Positions 22,680 through 35,933 of a DNA stretch of 64,000 nucleotides are shown here, one piece after another. The stretch is taken from positions 1,692,501 through 1,756,500 of the forward strand of contig JAQFVV010000030.1 in assembly GCA_028023455.1 (NCBI GenBank), written 5' to 3'. The position numbers were made by a program, and so were the translations under genes. The notes beneath the pieces were generated by a model. That model saw nothing but the letters and a program-made list of their open reading frames with translations, was not told the DNA's origin and searched no databases. The DNA comes from Epiperipatus broadwayi. Lineage: Eukaryota; Onychophora; Udeonychophora; Euonychophora; Peripatidae. Within the stretch, counting starts at the first letter, position 1, and every line of letters starts with the position of its first letter.

Positions 22680-23528
22680 TGATTTCCAGTGAACTTACCA
22701 AGTGAACAAGTGCAGAGAGAACTTAAAGTGACTATAGCTGAAAGAAGCTTAATTGCCGGTGCAGCGCTTTAGTGCGAAGCCAATGTGTTTGCAAGCAGCA
22801 GCAGGACCAGGCCAAAGTGTTTGGGAAGCCTTGCAGAAAGTAGACAAATGTGAAGTGCTTTGGGGAGTGAATCAAAAGTGAACAATATATATTGTGCATG
22901 TGAGTAGCAATAACGTTTCGCTATTATTGTTTATTTATATTTGTTTGCTAGTTGCCAGCAGTGGCAAAGTAATTTTTGGTTCACTATTCATTGCTATATG
23001 CATTCTTGAGTGAATGGCAAAGGATTATGGTCTTTATTTTGCCATTATACCAGAGGATTTTCTTAAGTAATCTCGAATAAGTGCAAATTTTAAAAAAAGT
23101 AATAAATACAGTATCATGAATAAATCAATATATATAGACACATCTTCAAATAAAATTAAAGCAAAAATGCATTTACATGGTTGCAGGTAAGAAAAAAGTC
23201 TCCTAGTTTTTTTCAAATTAAATAGCTATAAAAGTGGATTTTTTTCCTTAAATATTTAAATATGCTATACTCAATGCTTACCCGAGTGTTTTAAGAAATG
23301 TGCGTGTCCTAAAATAATTAGTGAACAACGATAAAAAAAATCAATAATAGCTACGAGTAGACATCAATTCAAACAATTATAATTAATAATATTATTTAGA
23401 AACAAAAAGTAAAAAGAGTAGAAGGAAAAATAGAGAAAAAGTTAATAAGTTTTAAATTTTAAAAAATAGTTTAAAAAATTAAAACAAAACTTATACCTTG
23501 TTGAAAAATTACTTGCGTAAATAATAAA

Positions 23529-25190
23529 ATGGCGACTGCCCAGTCATCAGTTCAAGAAGCTGGGCCTTCACACCACACAAGAAAAACATATGCAATTATC
23601 GCAAAAACTTACCAAGATAACGTAAACTCGGGAAAAAAATCCCAGATTTAGAAAAACTACGTCAGACGATCTTAAAGACTTGGATCTAGTAAACCAAAAT
23701 GAAATTGAGCCCCCCCCCCCCACACACACACACAATGGACAGATGAAATGCTGGAACAGATTGGGTCAGATTCAATAATATGATACCTAGAACCCTTTTT
23801 TCAACATTCAAAAGATTTTTTTACTGAAAATCAAGTGTTGGCGGTAACAGACAATCACTGCACTCTCTACCGTTTCCCCAAGGAGCTACTTATTGAAGCA
23901 CTAAACAAAAATAATTTACTGGAGACAGTACAATGCATAGGCGACTATCCAAATAGCAGATATGTAGCGGTTGAGTTTTGTGAAGCTGCACAAAGGGATC
24001 AATTCAAAAATCATATTGAAACTCTAGGTAATTTTGCAATCGTACGAGTTGATGAAAACAGATACAAACACATCACCGGAGTATTAAAAAATGCCTACTT
24101 CGGATATAGCTTTGACGATTTCCAAAGAATGATGAATCCATTCGGAAAGGTTATTTTTTTCAGCAGATGTACCTCAAAGAAACATCGGTACCCGTATTCA
24201 CAAATAGTTTTGAATACAAAATCAAGCTAAACAAAGAAATAGACCCAGAAAACATTCCAACACACATAACAGACCAAGAGGCAATGCTGTACTTATGTAT
24301 CCGAGGACTAAAGCCACATTGTTTCGCCTGTGGCAAAAGAGGCTATATAGCAACGCAATGCAATGAAGAAGTAAATCTAGTGGAAGAGAATAACCACCCC
24401 TCACAAAGATTAGAAGGGAAACCAAATAGAGCACACAAATCCACGGAGCAGGAAAACCTAGATTTCCCCCCACTCAAGTCAATAATATCAAAAATTAAAA
24501 TTAATAAAAATAAAACTATAGACCATCCCCCTAGCAAGTCAATGGAAATAACAATTAACACAAACACGAATGAGGAAGAGGAAAACTTTGAACTCCAGGC
24601 AAAATCACTTAGTGATAAGTTAATAGAAAATGAAAATAATTACATGCAAAAAGAAACAAAAGAACTGCCAAACGGAGATAATAATCAAGCTGAGGACACA
24701 ATTATAAACAAAATGACAACTGAAATAATGGATATCATCACACAATCCCTTCCAGCAGTTGAAAACACACCTCCGGAAAGTAAACGAAAACAAGCAGAAA
24801 CAAAAAAAATAGAGAAAATAAATGAAAGCATGCAAAATGAAGCAAAGGAAATCCCAAAAGAAAATAAATATCAAACAGAACACAGAAATCATGGACAGCA
24901 TTACAGAGTTTTTTTCAAATGTTGGAAGCACACCACCGGAAATTAAAAGAAAGCAGCCCAAAGCAAAAAAAACTAGAGAAAGCAAAAAAATTAAAACAAA
25001 CGTGCAAGAACTTACACAAGCAGACATGCCGGACCAATCATCAGATGACTGTATGGAAATAGAATCACTCTTACTGGAAGAAATGACTTTGGAAAACGAA
25101 AACAAAGAGACTGCAATTGTTAAACATACAAATAGTGAGTCTACCAGCAGCAAAAAAAACACAATGAAAAAACGTTTAGCTCGCAGGTAG
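23529..25190 (+). pseudogene. LINE ORF1, RNA-binding protein with zinc knuckle
   Basis: ATG at 23529 begins MATAQSSVQEAGPSH and breaks after about 40 codons; a C run with CA repeat sits at 23710-23734. The body resumes as LAVTDNHCTLYRFPKELLI (about 23838) with RRM-like content, shifts frame near 24165, and reaches the zinc knuckle CFACGKRGYIATQC at about 24320, where the usual His is Tyr. A Lys/Glu-rich tail contains two related blocks (EIMDIITQSLPAVENTPPE and EIMDSITEFFSNVGSTPPE) from an internal duplication, then a last frame ending at 25190. The protein would bind LINE RNA in the ribonucleoprotein. At least two frameshifts make it non-functional. Confidence 0.8.
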
Positions 25191-25263
25191 GAGATAAAAT
25201 TCCAGCACTCTAATAGGAAAAAAATATAAATAATATCCTCTACATACAAAAATATACAATTCA

Positions 25264-26095
25264 AATGAAGATAAATATTAGTGCAATAAACGTCCGAAGT
25301 TTGAATTCCATTAAAAGAATGCAGAAAATTAAATATTGGATATAGACAACACAACCTTCCATTTTAAGGCTATTAGAAACAAAAATTTATAGCGGATCCT
25401 GCTTTGATCCAGCGCTACATATGAATAAAATAGGCTTTTGCGCATGCTCCAGAGATACAGCAATGCCTTCAAATAGCACAAGTATTTTTATCAACCAACA
25501 ATGCCCATTCACTACTTTTAAAATAATTTTTATAGATGCAAATCTCATTATGACAACATTCAATCATAGACAACTTTCAATCAATGTTATTTTTGTATAT
25601 ATACCTCCAGGGTCAATAGTAATTAGCAGAATAATTTTGACAATAAATTCAATTCTAGCAACCAATCCCCACCCAACTATTCTTGCTGGAGATTTTAATA
25701 TGACCTATAAAAAGTTTGTCACAAAATGGTTACACCAACTTACAATACCACTAATGAGCAGGGAAGGTTTTCTTCCACCGGACTCAGTATCTTTTTATAA
25801 TAACAGACACGGTACTTTAATTGATATGCTGTTTTATTCTCCCATGTTACACCACGCAATTGAAGTAAAACTTTCTCCCACCGATTTTTCTGATCATGCA
25901 GCACAAATAATGAAACTAAATTTAGACACACACTGCAATACTTTTAACAACATACAAAAAACAATAAGAATTCTACTTCCAAATAGTACTCCCGAGGCTC
26001 TATTCTCAGAAATGTATATAATGTTAAACAAAATAAATCATATTGAACCGGACCCGATCTCCAAATATATAGCATATATAAATACACTCATTTAA
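25264..26095 (+). pseudogene. LINE ORF2, endonuclease domain
   Basis: Begins MKINISAINVRSLNSIKR at 25264, a standard start for LINE endonucleases, with a stop after about 28 codons. It continues with LLETKIYSG (catalytic Glu), INVIFVYIPPGS, LAGDFNMTYK (about 25685) and SPTDFSDHA (about 25880), the conserved GDFN and SDH active-site motifs. It nicks target DNA to prime reverse transcription. A stop at 26095 separates it from the reverse transcriptase. Confidence 0.82.
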
Positions 26096-28487
26096 TATAA
26101 ATCACATTACACAAAAATCTACCCCCCCCCTTCAAAATTAATCACATTAGCAGAGGAAATAAATAAAAGGATAATACAGGCAAAACCAGTCAAGAATAAC
26201 CAAGCAAATATAATAAAGCTAACAAAGTTATATAATCAAACTGTTGATAAACTGAAACAATATCTAGCAATAAAGAAAAAGAAAATTTGTCTCACACAAC
26301 AACATACATGGACCCGCAGATATATTCGTTGGGCATTAGGTTATCCATCCACAAACAAAGTCCCCATGGCGCTAGAATGGGAAAATAGAGTGACAGCTGG
26401 TTATAATATGCTGGACCCTATATATAACTACTTCAAAAAAAAGCTAACTAAACATAATCATTTCAAACCACTTGCAGATTATTTTGGCAAGCCAGAAACG
26501 GAAACACCTTTTGAAATAAAAGATTTTCAATAGTTTTACTCAGTCCCAAGTACATGTCATCCAGGCCACCAGGGGTCCCACAATTTGTACTGTCACATCT
26601 CAGCCAATTCACAAATAAATATTTTGCCAACTTGCAAATCAATTATCACAGAAACTATACAATATACAAGGACTACATCCAATATCAATAGTTCCATTTG
26701 TAAAAAAACAACAACCAATTTCCGCACTCTCCAATTTGCGACCAATCTCAATGGAGCCATTGGGAATAAAAATACTGGAAAAGGTCATAAAGGACAAAAT
26801 TGAACAATACATAGAACCAATAAGATCACAACATCAATATGCAAAAAAAGGGTCATCTATAGGACAAGCAGCACTGATATATAAAACAGTAATCAATTCA
26901 GTTATTAAAAAGAAAAAATATGCACCAATGGTAGTCCAGTTGAATTTTGAAAGTGCTTTTGACTCGGTGCCAATAGAAACACTATTGAGCCAGCTAAAAA
27001 AACCACAGATACCTAAAACAATATTATATACAATAGGCAATTTGCTTCTAAATAAAGAAATACATAACACGCTCAATGATAGATCCACATCATCATTCAA
27101 TCCCAGCCAATCAATCCTGCAATGTTCTCCACTAAGCACACTGCTGTTTACCTTTTATTTAAATCCACTACTAGAGCAAATAAATAAAAAAATTCAAGGA
27201 ATTCAAATACTAATACATACATTCCCTGCATAGCTTATACGGATGATGTCACAGGGTTTCTAAACTCAAAAAAGCAAATACATATACTACAGGAAATAAT
27301 AGAAGAATACACAAAAAAGTTCAAATTAAAAATTAACATCAATAAGTCAGCAGCTTGGTTAATATACACAGGGAAAACAGACACAAGTTTATCAAGGTAA
27401 GCCCAGTAATTTCCTGGGTTTTCCTTTCCACTTGGGAATGAGCCAGATGAGAAGGAATATACAAAATAAACTCAAGATCGAAGCAGAAAGAATCATAACA
27501 TCACTCTCCAGATCATATCTCTCACTCTATGCAAAAGTGTCACTATTTAATCAACTTATAATGACCAAAATAACTTACTACCTGCCAATAATTACTTTTA
27601 CAAAACAATTTACAAAGTCAATTAACTCACTCTGTAATAAACTATTATGGAACAGAAAAATAGTAGCAATTTCAATAAAGTAACTAAACCAATCAACAAG
27701 GTGGAATGGCCTTGGGCTGCATGCAATACAAACTTTCTACACACAAAAAACAGTAAATCTACTGATTACAATATTTAGACGTTTTCCAAACATAGAACCA
27801 AAAGAGGAAATCACACCAACGGACCGACCCCCACCCACAGACAATTATATAAATACACTATTGACAAGTATTAAAAACATTAAAGATAAAATAGCACTGA
27901 AGAACCCAATTAAATATACTTATTGGCAAATTCATGATTTTCTAACTCAAAGCCAAGAAAACAACAATAGGCTAACAGTACTAGGAATAAATAATAGTCA
28001 ATTACTCAAAAAGTACAAAACATGGTATTTAGAACCTAAATTATTTGACTTCATCCTCAAATTGAATTTAAATGCACTACCTACAGCACATTTCATTCTG
28101 TTCAGAAGATTTTATCTAAATGTTGATCCAATGTGTGCTTTATGTCACCGGGAAGAAGAAACACAAGAACATTTAATATATCACTGTAAAGGCTTAGAAA
28201 AAGTCAGACAATTGATGGTGAATAATTATAGGAAAAGGGAAACCACAATAGAAAAAATGCTAAAAGCTTTCAATGAAAATAAAATACCTATAATACGTGC
28301 AGCAACTTTCAGTATATATGCCTTATGGTGTACCAGATGTGCTTTCATTTTAGGAAACAATCCAAGAAGACATCCTAACACATATCACAACAAACTAGAA
28401 AAACTTAAGGAAAGGGACAATCTTCTAGCACCACCAGACATTTATGCTGCCACTTGGTCTCTATTTAAAATAAAAGCAGCCTTATAA
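26096..28487 (+). pseudogene. LINE ORF2, reverse transcriptase and C-terminal zinc finger
   Basis: Several frames together give the reverse transcriptase: PISMEPLGIKILEKVIKDKI (26740), QYAKKGSSIGQA (26835), VQLNFESAFDSVP (26937; Asp to Asn beside the motif), QCSPLSTLLF (27118; normally QGSPLSP) and AYTDDV (27233; normally YADD). The C-terminal part (27861-28487) has LFDFILKLNLNALPTAHF and the finger CALCHREEETQEHLIYHC at about 28134, then ends DIYAATWSLFKIKAAL. Changed catalytic-region residues and multiple shifts show decay. Confidence 0.82.
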
Positions 28488-28715
28488 TGGATAGACCAAA
28501 TACAACCTCAGAAAAATGGAAAACTGAAATGAACTCATAATAAGAACTGAAATATCTAAAAGGTGTGAACTACAAAAAACTAATGGTTAAAAAAACAAAA
28601 GTATATTTCCTGTGTTTCAAGATGTATCCTAGTATATGATGTTTGATACAATGTATTACTTGATAAGAATGTGACCTTTTTTTGCCTAATAAAGTTTGCT
28701 TTGAAATATAAATGA

Positions 28716-29544
28716 TAGTTCTCTTGTATAATTTTTTTAATATATTAAATAAAAAATTAGAAATGCGAAAATTTGAATTCATAAATTTCATGTGGTTCCA
28801 CCTATAATATTAATATCATGAATGGTTTCTCAGCCAATTTCTTGTTTTTGAACTGTCAGTCATGTGGTTACATGCCCTATTATCCACAATTTCAGATAAC
28901 CATTGGGAATATGAAACCAAATAGCTGATTACTTTATACTTAGTTTACCTTTATTTTTTCAAAGCACACACACAAAAAAACGTTTTGCTACATTATGTGG
29001 CAAAATGAGAACTTATTTTTAAAGATTGAGAATTGTGGGATTGATAGTTATCCCTAAATTAGCTGACATGTTGCACTAATTTTAAAATTTAGTTAGTTCT
29101 TACTGAATGAAAAAAAAAAAAGACTTGGGTGATGAAAATAACCTAAGTATCATTGGGAATAAAACTTTTTTATTATATAAAAATAAATATGAGCCCAGTG
29201 TAGACATGAAAGGTTTATAATAAGAAAATAAGAAATGTCTTATTGAATTATTTATAATCTGGTCAAAGGCTTCAAAACCAGAGGTGCTGGATTGACAAAT
29301 TTGACCAGTAGAAATTTTGCAACATTAAAGAGTTTTGATAGTGGAATTGGACTATCTTATATAAATAATAAGATAGGTTGATTTACATTGTACATACCAT
29401 ATTTTTGAATTCATAGCTACAAAATGTATATTAAGTAAAATGAAGAAAATATATTTTATAATAAAAATAATTTACTTATCAAAACAGTATCAATTATTTA
29501 ACAAAAAAATATGTCAATGGCAAATAAATTGTATGCAAAATCAT
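28716..29544. other. intergenic, nothing recognised
   Basis: No supported feature in this A+T-rich spacer. Confidence 0.45.
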
Positions 29545-31945
29545 CATCATTGTCAACCATTATCAGTCCACTCCAGGATAGCCTCTCCAAGTTCAATCTG
29601 TCTTCTCCGATCTCTACCTGTCCTCTTCACATCAGCCCTGTATACATTCTTTCATCCCTCCATTTCACATGTGGTCTCTTTCTGGATCTTTTACAATCTC
29701 TTGGAGTCCAGTTTAAAATTAAATTGTCCATCTATTATCATCTTTTCTAGCAATATGTCCAGCCCAACTCTTCTATTAAGTATCCAAGTCTCAGATCCAT
29801 AAGGAAAAACTGGTAAAACACACATATTAAAAATCTTCCTTTTCAAACACATAGGCATATTTTCTTTTAATATTAAGTTATTTCTACCAAAAGCACTCCA
29901 ACAAGTTTAATTCTATGATTAATTTCATCCATAATGTTTCCATTTCTAGTAATAATCTGACCAAGATATTTGTAGTTGTTAACTTCTTCTAACTCATCGT
30001 AATCAATCTTTATTTTCATCGTTTGAGAAAATCCATACCTTTAGTCCTACTTTCTTACTTCCATCTGATAACTTTTGCAACATTTTCTGACGCTCTAAAG
30101 CATTATTGCAAAAACAACTGCATCATCTGCAAAAATCTAAGTGACTTAAATGATCTCCATTTACTTTTATTTCTTTAGCTTCCCATTTTAATCCACATTC
30201 TTGCAGCACTGCTGTAAAAAGTTTTGGAGATATGGAGTCACTCTGTCTTTCACCCTGTTCGATGTTAACTTCCCTAGTATTATGTAATCTTAATTGTTGC
30301 TGTTGCATTTTTATAAATATTCTTCAGAATATGACAGTATCCTGGGTCTATATCTTGATAATCCAATGCTTTAATCACTGAAGAAATGCTTATAGAATCA
30401 AATGCCGTTTCATGATCTACAAATCCAAAGCATAATGGACACCTCATTCATTTAGGCTTTCTATAACTTATCTCAATTCTTGAATATGATCTACTATACT
30501 AAAACCACTTTTAAATTCAGCTTGTTTTTTTGGTTGGTTGAAATCCAATGTTCTCTGTAGATGAGTTGTAATTAAGTTGATAAAATTTTTTGCATACAAC
30601 TGATAAAAAAGGCTAATAGGTTTGTAATTTCTAATATCTTTATCATTTTTTTAAAATATTAATACTGCATTAGTCCAATCATCTAGTACATCTTTATCAT
30701 TTAGACATTTGGTATATAACTTTGCCAAATTTTTTTCTATTTCTTCAACTGCTTCTTTTAATATATCTATTATAATTCCTGGAGCTTTTCCCTTTTTCAA
30801 AAATTTAATTGCATGTCTCACTTCTTCATTTAAAATCCTGAGCAATTCAGATGTAATAGATATAGTTGATAGAACTCTTCTACTCATTTCATGATATCAT
30901 CTTTTTTTTTCTACAAGCTATCTTTGCTGCAGTTTTTAAAAATGTATCAGTTATTTGCCTATTAATTTCATTGAAATCTGAATCATGTTCAAAATCTACT
31001 AATATTTGAAATCAATTTGCAAGTTCTATTTTAAATTTATTAGAATGTTTCTCAAGATTAGGAAGATCAACCATAAATATTGTTTTTCTTAATAATTTTT
31101 GTCTCTAGTTTTGCATTAACATGTGATTTATATCTTACTAATTGATGATCATTTCCTGTGTTGAATTTATTAAGAACATTACAGTAATCTTCAATATGTA
31201 TTTTCTGTTAATCAAAATATAACCCAATTCTGCTCTACCTTCATTTGGTTCCATGTCTATTTCCTTCTAATATTTATCTTAAAAAAAGAATTCTTAGTAT
31301 AAAGTTTTTCTTTTTCTGCAAACTCCACAAGTCTATGTCCTCATTCACTTCTATTAACATAACTAAATTTACCTACAATACTTTTTTCTTTCATTTATTT
31401 ACTATTTCTAGCAATAATCTCTCTCATAATAATTTTAAAATGTTGTTTAGCCTGATCCAAAGTCTTTTGTACATCCATATAAAAATCTTCTACTACTTCG
31501 TCACTATGAGAACTTGTTGGGGCATAAACCTGAATTATCTGCATTTGGTATCTGCTATTAACTTGTATAACTAATCTTGCCACTCTGTCCGATACACCAT
31601 CAATCTCTACAATGTTGTTCTTCCACTTTTTACTTATAATGAATCCCACTCCACTTGTACTTCTATTATTTATGCTTTTGTAATAGAGTACATATCCATT
31701 TTTTAAATCAATTTTCTTCACCTTTTCTTCTAACTTCACAAAGTCCAATAATATCCCATCTTCCTTCACTTGAAAGTGATCTGCAGTTATAAGTACCTAA
31801 ATAAAAATCATCATCAAATGATAGCCCGGGTCCTCAATCAGGAGTTTCTTAGCACTTTCCACCTTTGGCCACCAACCGCTTCCTTGGCTGGTGACTTTAC
31901 AGCCTCCTGGAATGAGGACTGTGATTTATTTTTGTCTGTCATGGT
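29545..31945 (-). pseudogene. RTE-type LINE with endonuclease and reverse transcriptase, decayed
   Basis: Reading leftward: a start MTDKNKSQSSFQEAVKSP (about 31940), then the endonuclease start GTYNCRSLSSEGR and IIGLCEVR (31795-31730, with an internal deletion). The endonuclease body follows (31769-31395: SGVGFIISKKW, VARLVIQVNSRYQMQIIQVY, APTSSHSDE), then the reverse transcriptase (30887-30123: VRHAIKFLKKGKAPGIIID; EQGERQSDSISPKLFTAVLQ) and the WAGH C-terminal segment (about 29780-29560). The 3' end has the ATGATGATG-type repeat usual for RTE elements. Frameshifts are many. It is the most complete RTE copy here. Confidence 0.85.
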
Positions 31946-32957
31946 TGTATATATCTATTAGAAAAAATTTTTTTTTCACACACACATTTATTCTGCCTTA
32001 TCAGGCAATTGAGAAGAAAGACAATGGTGTTTTTTGACATTAAACTCAGAGGTAAAAAAATCAATAAACTTACCACACTGTCTAATGTATGCTGATTAGA
32101 AGCCCATCCATGTTCATATACTATATGAATAATCACATAGTAATAACAGCTGCAATGACATGAACATGTGGAATGGACATTAGGAATTTACTCTGCTCTG
32201 TTCCTTTATGGTCTCTGAAAGGAATCAAAGGGTTTTCTTTCAGTTAACAACAAACTCCTTTCTGCAGCTTGTAGGCAAATGTAAACCAAAGATTTCTGCA
32301 TTTTTCTTGCATTCATGTGTATATTATTATTGCTTATTTTTATTTCATGCACATTTTGTGCATGGACTACCTTTTGCTCACTTTTAGTTAATACACATTT
32401 TTATTGCTAAATATATTTTTCTTCATTAGTCAATATAAATTTTTAACAGTAAATTCACAAATAAATGCAGATATTTCTCATGGATTTTCATTTTTATATA
32501 CATTTTGTCATTGATGTATTTTTTTTGTTGTTAAATAATTGAAATTATTATGGTAAATATATTATTTTTATTACAAAATATATTATTTTTTTGATTTTAT
32601 TTAATATACTCACAGACGTTTATTTATCAATAAGTTTTACTGTAGCTTCATCAAAAGGATAAACCTTACAATGTATTAGCATTGATATTTTTGTTTTTTT
32701 ATTATTAATACATTAATATATTTTAAGTTGCAATAGTTTATATTTGTTAATGGATTGTAGTTAGTTTAATTTTTTTTTTTAATTTTTTATATTTTAATAA
32801 AAAATAGTTGTAAGTGAGCATTTTAGTTTTTTTTTAAAGTAAGAACTTTGTAATCTTTTTTTTTTAATGTCAAAATTTTAATGACTTCTATGTAATGAAA
32901 GTTGTCTATAATTTGTTATTTATACATCTGCCATCATAAAAATTAATTTTAGTGGGG
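31946..32957. other. intergenic, very A+T-rich
   Basis: Dominated by T and A runs with no gene or recognisable repeat partner. Confidence 0.5.
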
Positions 32958-32985
32958 TTTTTTTTTTTTGGGGGGGGGGGGGGGG
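32958..32985. repeat. T12 followed by G16 homopolymer
   Basis: A run of 12 T (32958-32969) is immediately followed by 16 G (32970-32985), very unusual in this base composition. It adjoins the left end of the family c element. Length may be inexact in the assembly. Confidence 0.9.
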
Positions 32986-32989
32986 AGAA

Positions 32990-34010
32990 GCAAATTCTTT
33001 TATTTCACTATCTTTATGCCATCCAGTGTATGCCTTAATAATCAATAGATGCTAGATGGTGGTGCTTAATAAATCCTTATCCAATGCTATCATATCCAAA
33101 TATCTCTAGACTATTGCTTTTATTAGTGAGGAGCTTTTGGGATTTTTTTTAAAATCTTACATGTGGATCTTTTGGAGCTAACACACTTTTTCTCTAGCAG
33201 TACCCAAGTTGAAAGACCTATTTTTCAATCCAAGCTTATTTATTTGTATAGTTATATAGATCTGAAACTGGTTCAGTTTCTATTATTTGCACACACATTT
33301 GTACTATATTTATACACTATCGGTGTATGAATTCCTTTATAGCCAGAACATAGCTAACCTTAAGCAATTTTATTTTTTGACCAGGATTGATACAAACCCA
33401 ATAATACATTACATATTCTTAATTTACACATTTTCTATTCATTAACAAATTCTTTTATATTCAACACCTTCCATTGGATAAGGATTTATTAAGCACTTCT
33501 ACCTGACATCTATTGATTTGCTAAGGCTTACACTGGATGACAAAGGTAATGAGAATAAAAGAATTTGTAAAGGGATAGCAATTGCATAAACTAAGGTCAT
33601 GTGATGCATTATTAGTTTTGTACAAATTCTGGTCAAAGAATAAAGATGCCTAAGGTTTTTAAAAAGCTAAGATTATAATATATAGAAACTGAACCTGGAT
33701 TCAGATCTATATAACTATGCAAGCAAATAAACCTCAATTGAAACAATAAGATTTTTCAATATGAGCTGGTAACTTGATAATATAACAAATAAAAAATGGC
33801 TATCAAAAGAAAGATGAATTATATCCTAAAGATCCAATGCACAGTTCAGAAAAATCCAAGAAGCTTTTCACTGATAAAAGCCATAAGTTGGAAACTGGTC
33901 TATGGATATTTGTATAGGACATTATTGGATAAGGATTTATTAAGCACTGCGATATGGCATCTATTAATTATTAGATGATGTAAAGTTGGTGAGAATAAAA
34001 GAACTTGATA
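32990..34010. mobile_element. family c insertion, inverted and tandem units
   Basis: Left part (about 32990-33470) is on the minus strand, right part (33471-34010) on the plus strand. In the right part the ggataaggatttattaagc block occurs at 33477 and 33927, a 450-bp spacing like that of family b. Each side has the hairpin around attcagatctatat/ctgaacc. The plus ribozyme is at 33865-33907; the minus one (near 33085-33130) has lost GAAA. No target duplication was found. Same modular order as families b and d. Confidence 0.65.
33865..33907 (+). ncRNA. degenerate hammerhead ribozyme motif (family c)
   Basis: CTGATAA (normally CTGANGA), stem II AGC/GTT around CATAA, GAAA, ACTGGT stem III, GTC (scissile bond 33900/33901), then tatggat. 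Stem I pairs poorly. Aligns position for position with families b and d but is probably inactive. Confidence 0.5.
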
Positions 34011-34551
34011 AAACTAATCATTTGGTATTTCAATTGGTAAATTTTATTTTCAATTTTTTACACTAAAATTAAATTCAATAAATCAACAATAAGTATACTG
34101 AAGTGTATGAAAAATATATTTATTCTGATTTATTTTAAAATAAGCATTATAATTGCATATCAAATGCAGTTGAATTATATTTAAAAATAATACAGTGTAT
34201 ATAAAATTTTAATATATAATAATTGTAATTTATGTGGATTTATTTTTTTATCAAATACAGTATATGTAACATTCGGTAAAAAAGTTTATTTTTCAGATGA
34301 AAATATTTTCAAGAATTAGTCTAAATTTTAATTAGAATTGCAGTGAAAATATGGAGAAAGAGAAAGAAGGAAGGAGGAGAATATATAATATTTGATTACA
34401 ATAATCAATAAAGCAAGTCATATATTGTGTGACATTGCTTTTATAAGCTTGTATTTACAAATATATAATGTAGGGAGCATACCAATAGCTCAAACAAGCT
34501 CTTATTGATAAGTGTGCTAAGAGAAAAATATTTAAAATCTATCTAGAATAT

Positions 34552-34603
34552 TTCTATCCCCAGACTAATTGGTTTCGACCTTTTGGCTCACCTCAGTGAG
34601 GAA
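34552..34603 (-). ncRNA. type I hammerhead motif (family d, left unit)
   Basis: Minus strand: stem I ttcctca/tggggat (six pairs next to the core), CTGAGGTGA in place of CTGANGA, stem II GCC/GGT around AAAA, GAAA, stem III ACC/AGT around AATT (one mismatch), GTC. Predicted scissile bond at 34562/34561. The two-base change in the core is the main doubt. Confidence 0.55.
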
Positions 34604-34770
34604 CTAGAATATTCAGGCACTAAATCTAAAATATCAACTCAAAACCCAGCACTTATTTAATACGTAATTATTAAGTAGAAAATCTGAAATTTTCGGACAT
34701 GAAAATGTCTTTAAATCCAGCTATTTAACTTAAATAACTATGTGGGACTGAACCAAATTCATATTTACCA

Positions 34771-35933
34771 TATTAGCCTTAAAATATTTAATGCAATTGC
34801 AATGGGAGTGCTAGAATATTATGGCCCATGGTTAAAATTATATAATAAATCAAACCTAGAAACTTATTTCCTCTCTACATCACTTTTACATCTTCCAATA
34901 AATAAGGGTGGTCTCAATTTAATTGACCCAAAGGCTTAGGTTCGATTTGTTACTGCTAAAACTTACATGAATGCAGCCAAAGATCAATAATTTAATCTCC
35001 CAAATGGTGATATATTTATTATTAACGACTTGGGAACTGAAAAAAGATCATAGCTTACTGATGTATTGATGGCATATAAAGACTTGCAAGATGAACTTGA
35101 TGTTACCACTCTAGATGGTATTAGATATAAAGATTTAAAAAAAGCAAATTACCAAAATGAAAATAATTGGTTGAGCTGTTCAATGAAAAATGTTTTAAAA
35201 AAATTTCACTCAATATATACACCTCAGACATCAATGAGATTTGTTTTTAAGTTAAACAATGGGATTGTACCTACAACCACCTATATTAATAAAAGTCTGG
35301 GATTGAGTTTGAATGAAACCTGTATTATGTGTAACAGGGGCAGTAAAACTTATGCACTTGTTTGAAGATTGCTATGCTTTTAGAGAAATTAGAATGAAGG
35401 TATTTCACAGACCTATAATAAATCTCAAATATCTTATGAAAAAATATGTTATAAACTTTAACCCACACAATGCGAATGTAATGATCCATATGTTGAAATC
35501 ATTGTGGGCAATAAGATGTTCACTTTTATTTGATAATAAGAAATTCAATTGGTTAAAAAAAAAATGGATAAAGATTGGGAGAACTACTTTAACTTATGCC
35601 TAAAATATTGGCCCCCCAAAACCTTCCAACATGTATGGGGAGGAATTGCTCTCTCCAAATGTGAAATCTGGGAGTAAAACATATAGTAAAGAATTGTAAT
35701 ATTGTTGTTATAGAAAAACGGGTCTAAATCGTAAACAGTGACAAGTAACAGGTGACAGGAAAGTTAAGTGAACATGATGCAATGTGTATAATGAACAAGT
35801 GAAGGGTAATACTGTTCCTTTTTTTTTTTTGTCTGAACTAAAAATTGATTTTGTAATTATGTAAATATGTTGTGTTTTTAATAAAGTTTATTACTTAAAA
35901 AAAAAATATATATATATATATATATTATTAGCC
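34771..35933 (+). mobile_element. 5'-truncated Tx1/L1-like LINE nested in family d
   Basis: Target duplication tattagcc at 34771-34778 and 35926-35933. The 1147-bp insert encodes only the C-terminal part of ORF2: GVLEYYGPWLKLYNKS (34808), KGGLNLIDPKA, then FKLNNGIVPTTTYINKSLGL (35240) and the finger CIMCNRGS(E/K)TYAHLFEDC with one frameshift (35325-35365). It ends in aataaagttta, an A run and a TA repeat, the signature of target-primed insertion with 5' truncation. Stops near 34938 and 34990 show decay. Confidence 0.85.

Larger units (their letters stand above)
22680..28715 (+). mobile_element. Tx1/L1-like LINE, nearly full length
   Basis: A 5' leader (about 22680-23528) less A+T-rich than its surroundings is followed by ORF1 (23529-25190), an apurinic-type endonuclease (25264-26095), a reverse transcriptase and a C-terminal zinc finger ending at 28487. 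The 3' tail has aataaagtttgct near 28690. The order and the ORF1 zinc knuckle fit the Tx1/L1 group. Both ORFs are frameshifted, so this copy cannot move. Related copies are at 34779-35925 (3' part) and 42240-46280. The leader start is approximate. Confidence 0.8.

Noticed and set aside
24620-25354. 244-codon minus-strand frame rich in Phe, Leu, Ser and Cys
   Set aside because: It is the reverse-strand shadow of the Lys/Glu-rich ORF1 tail of the LINE.
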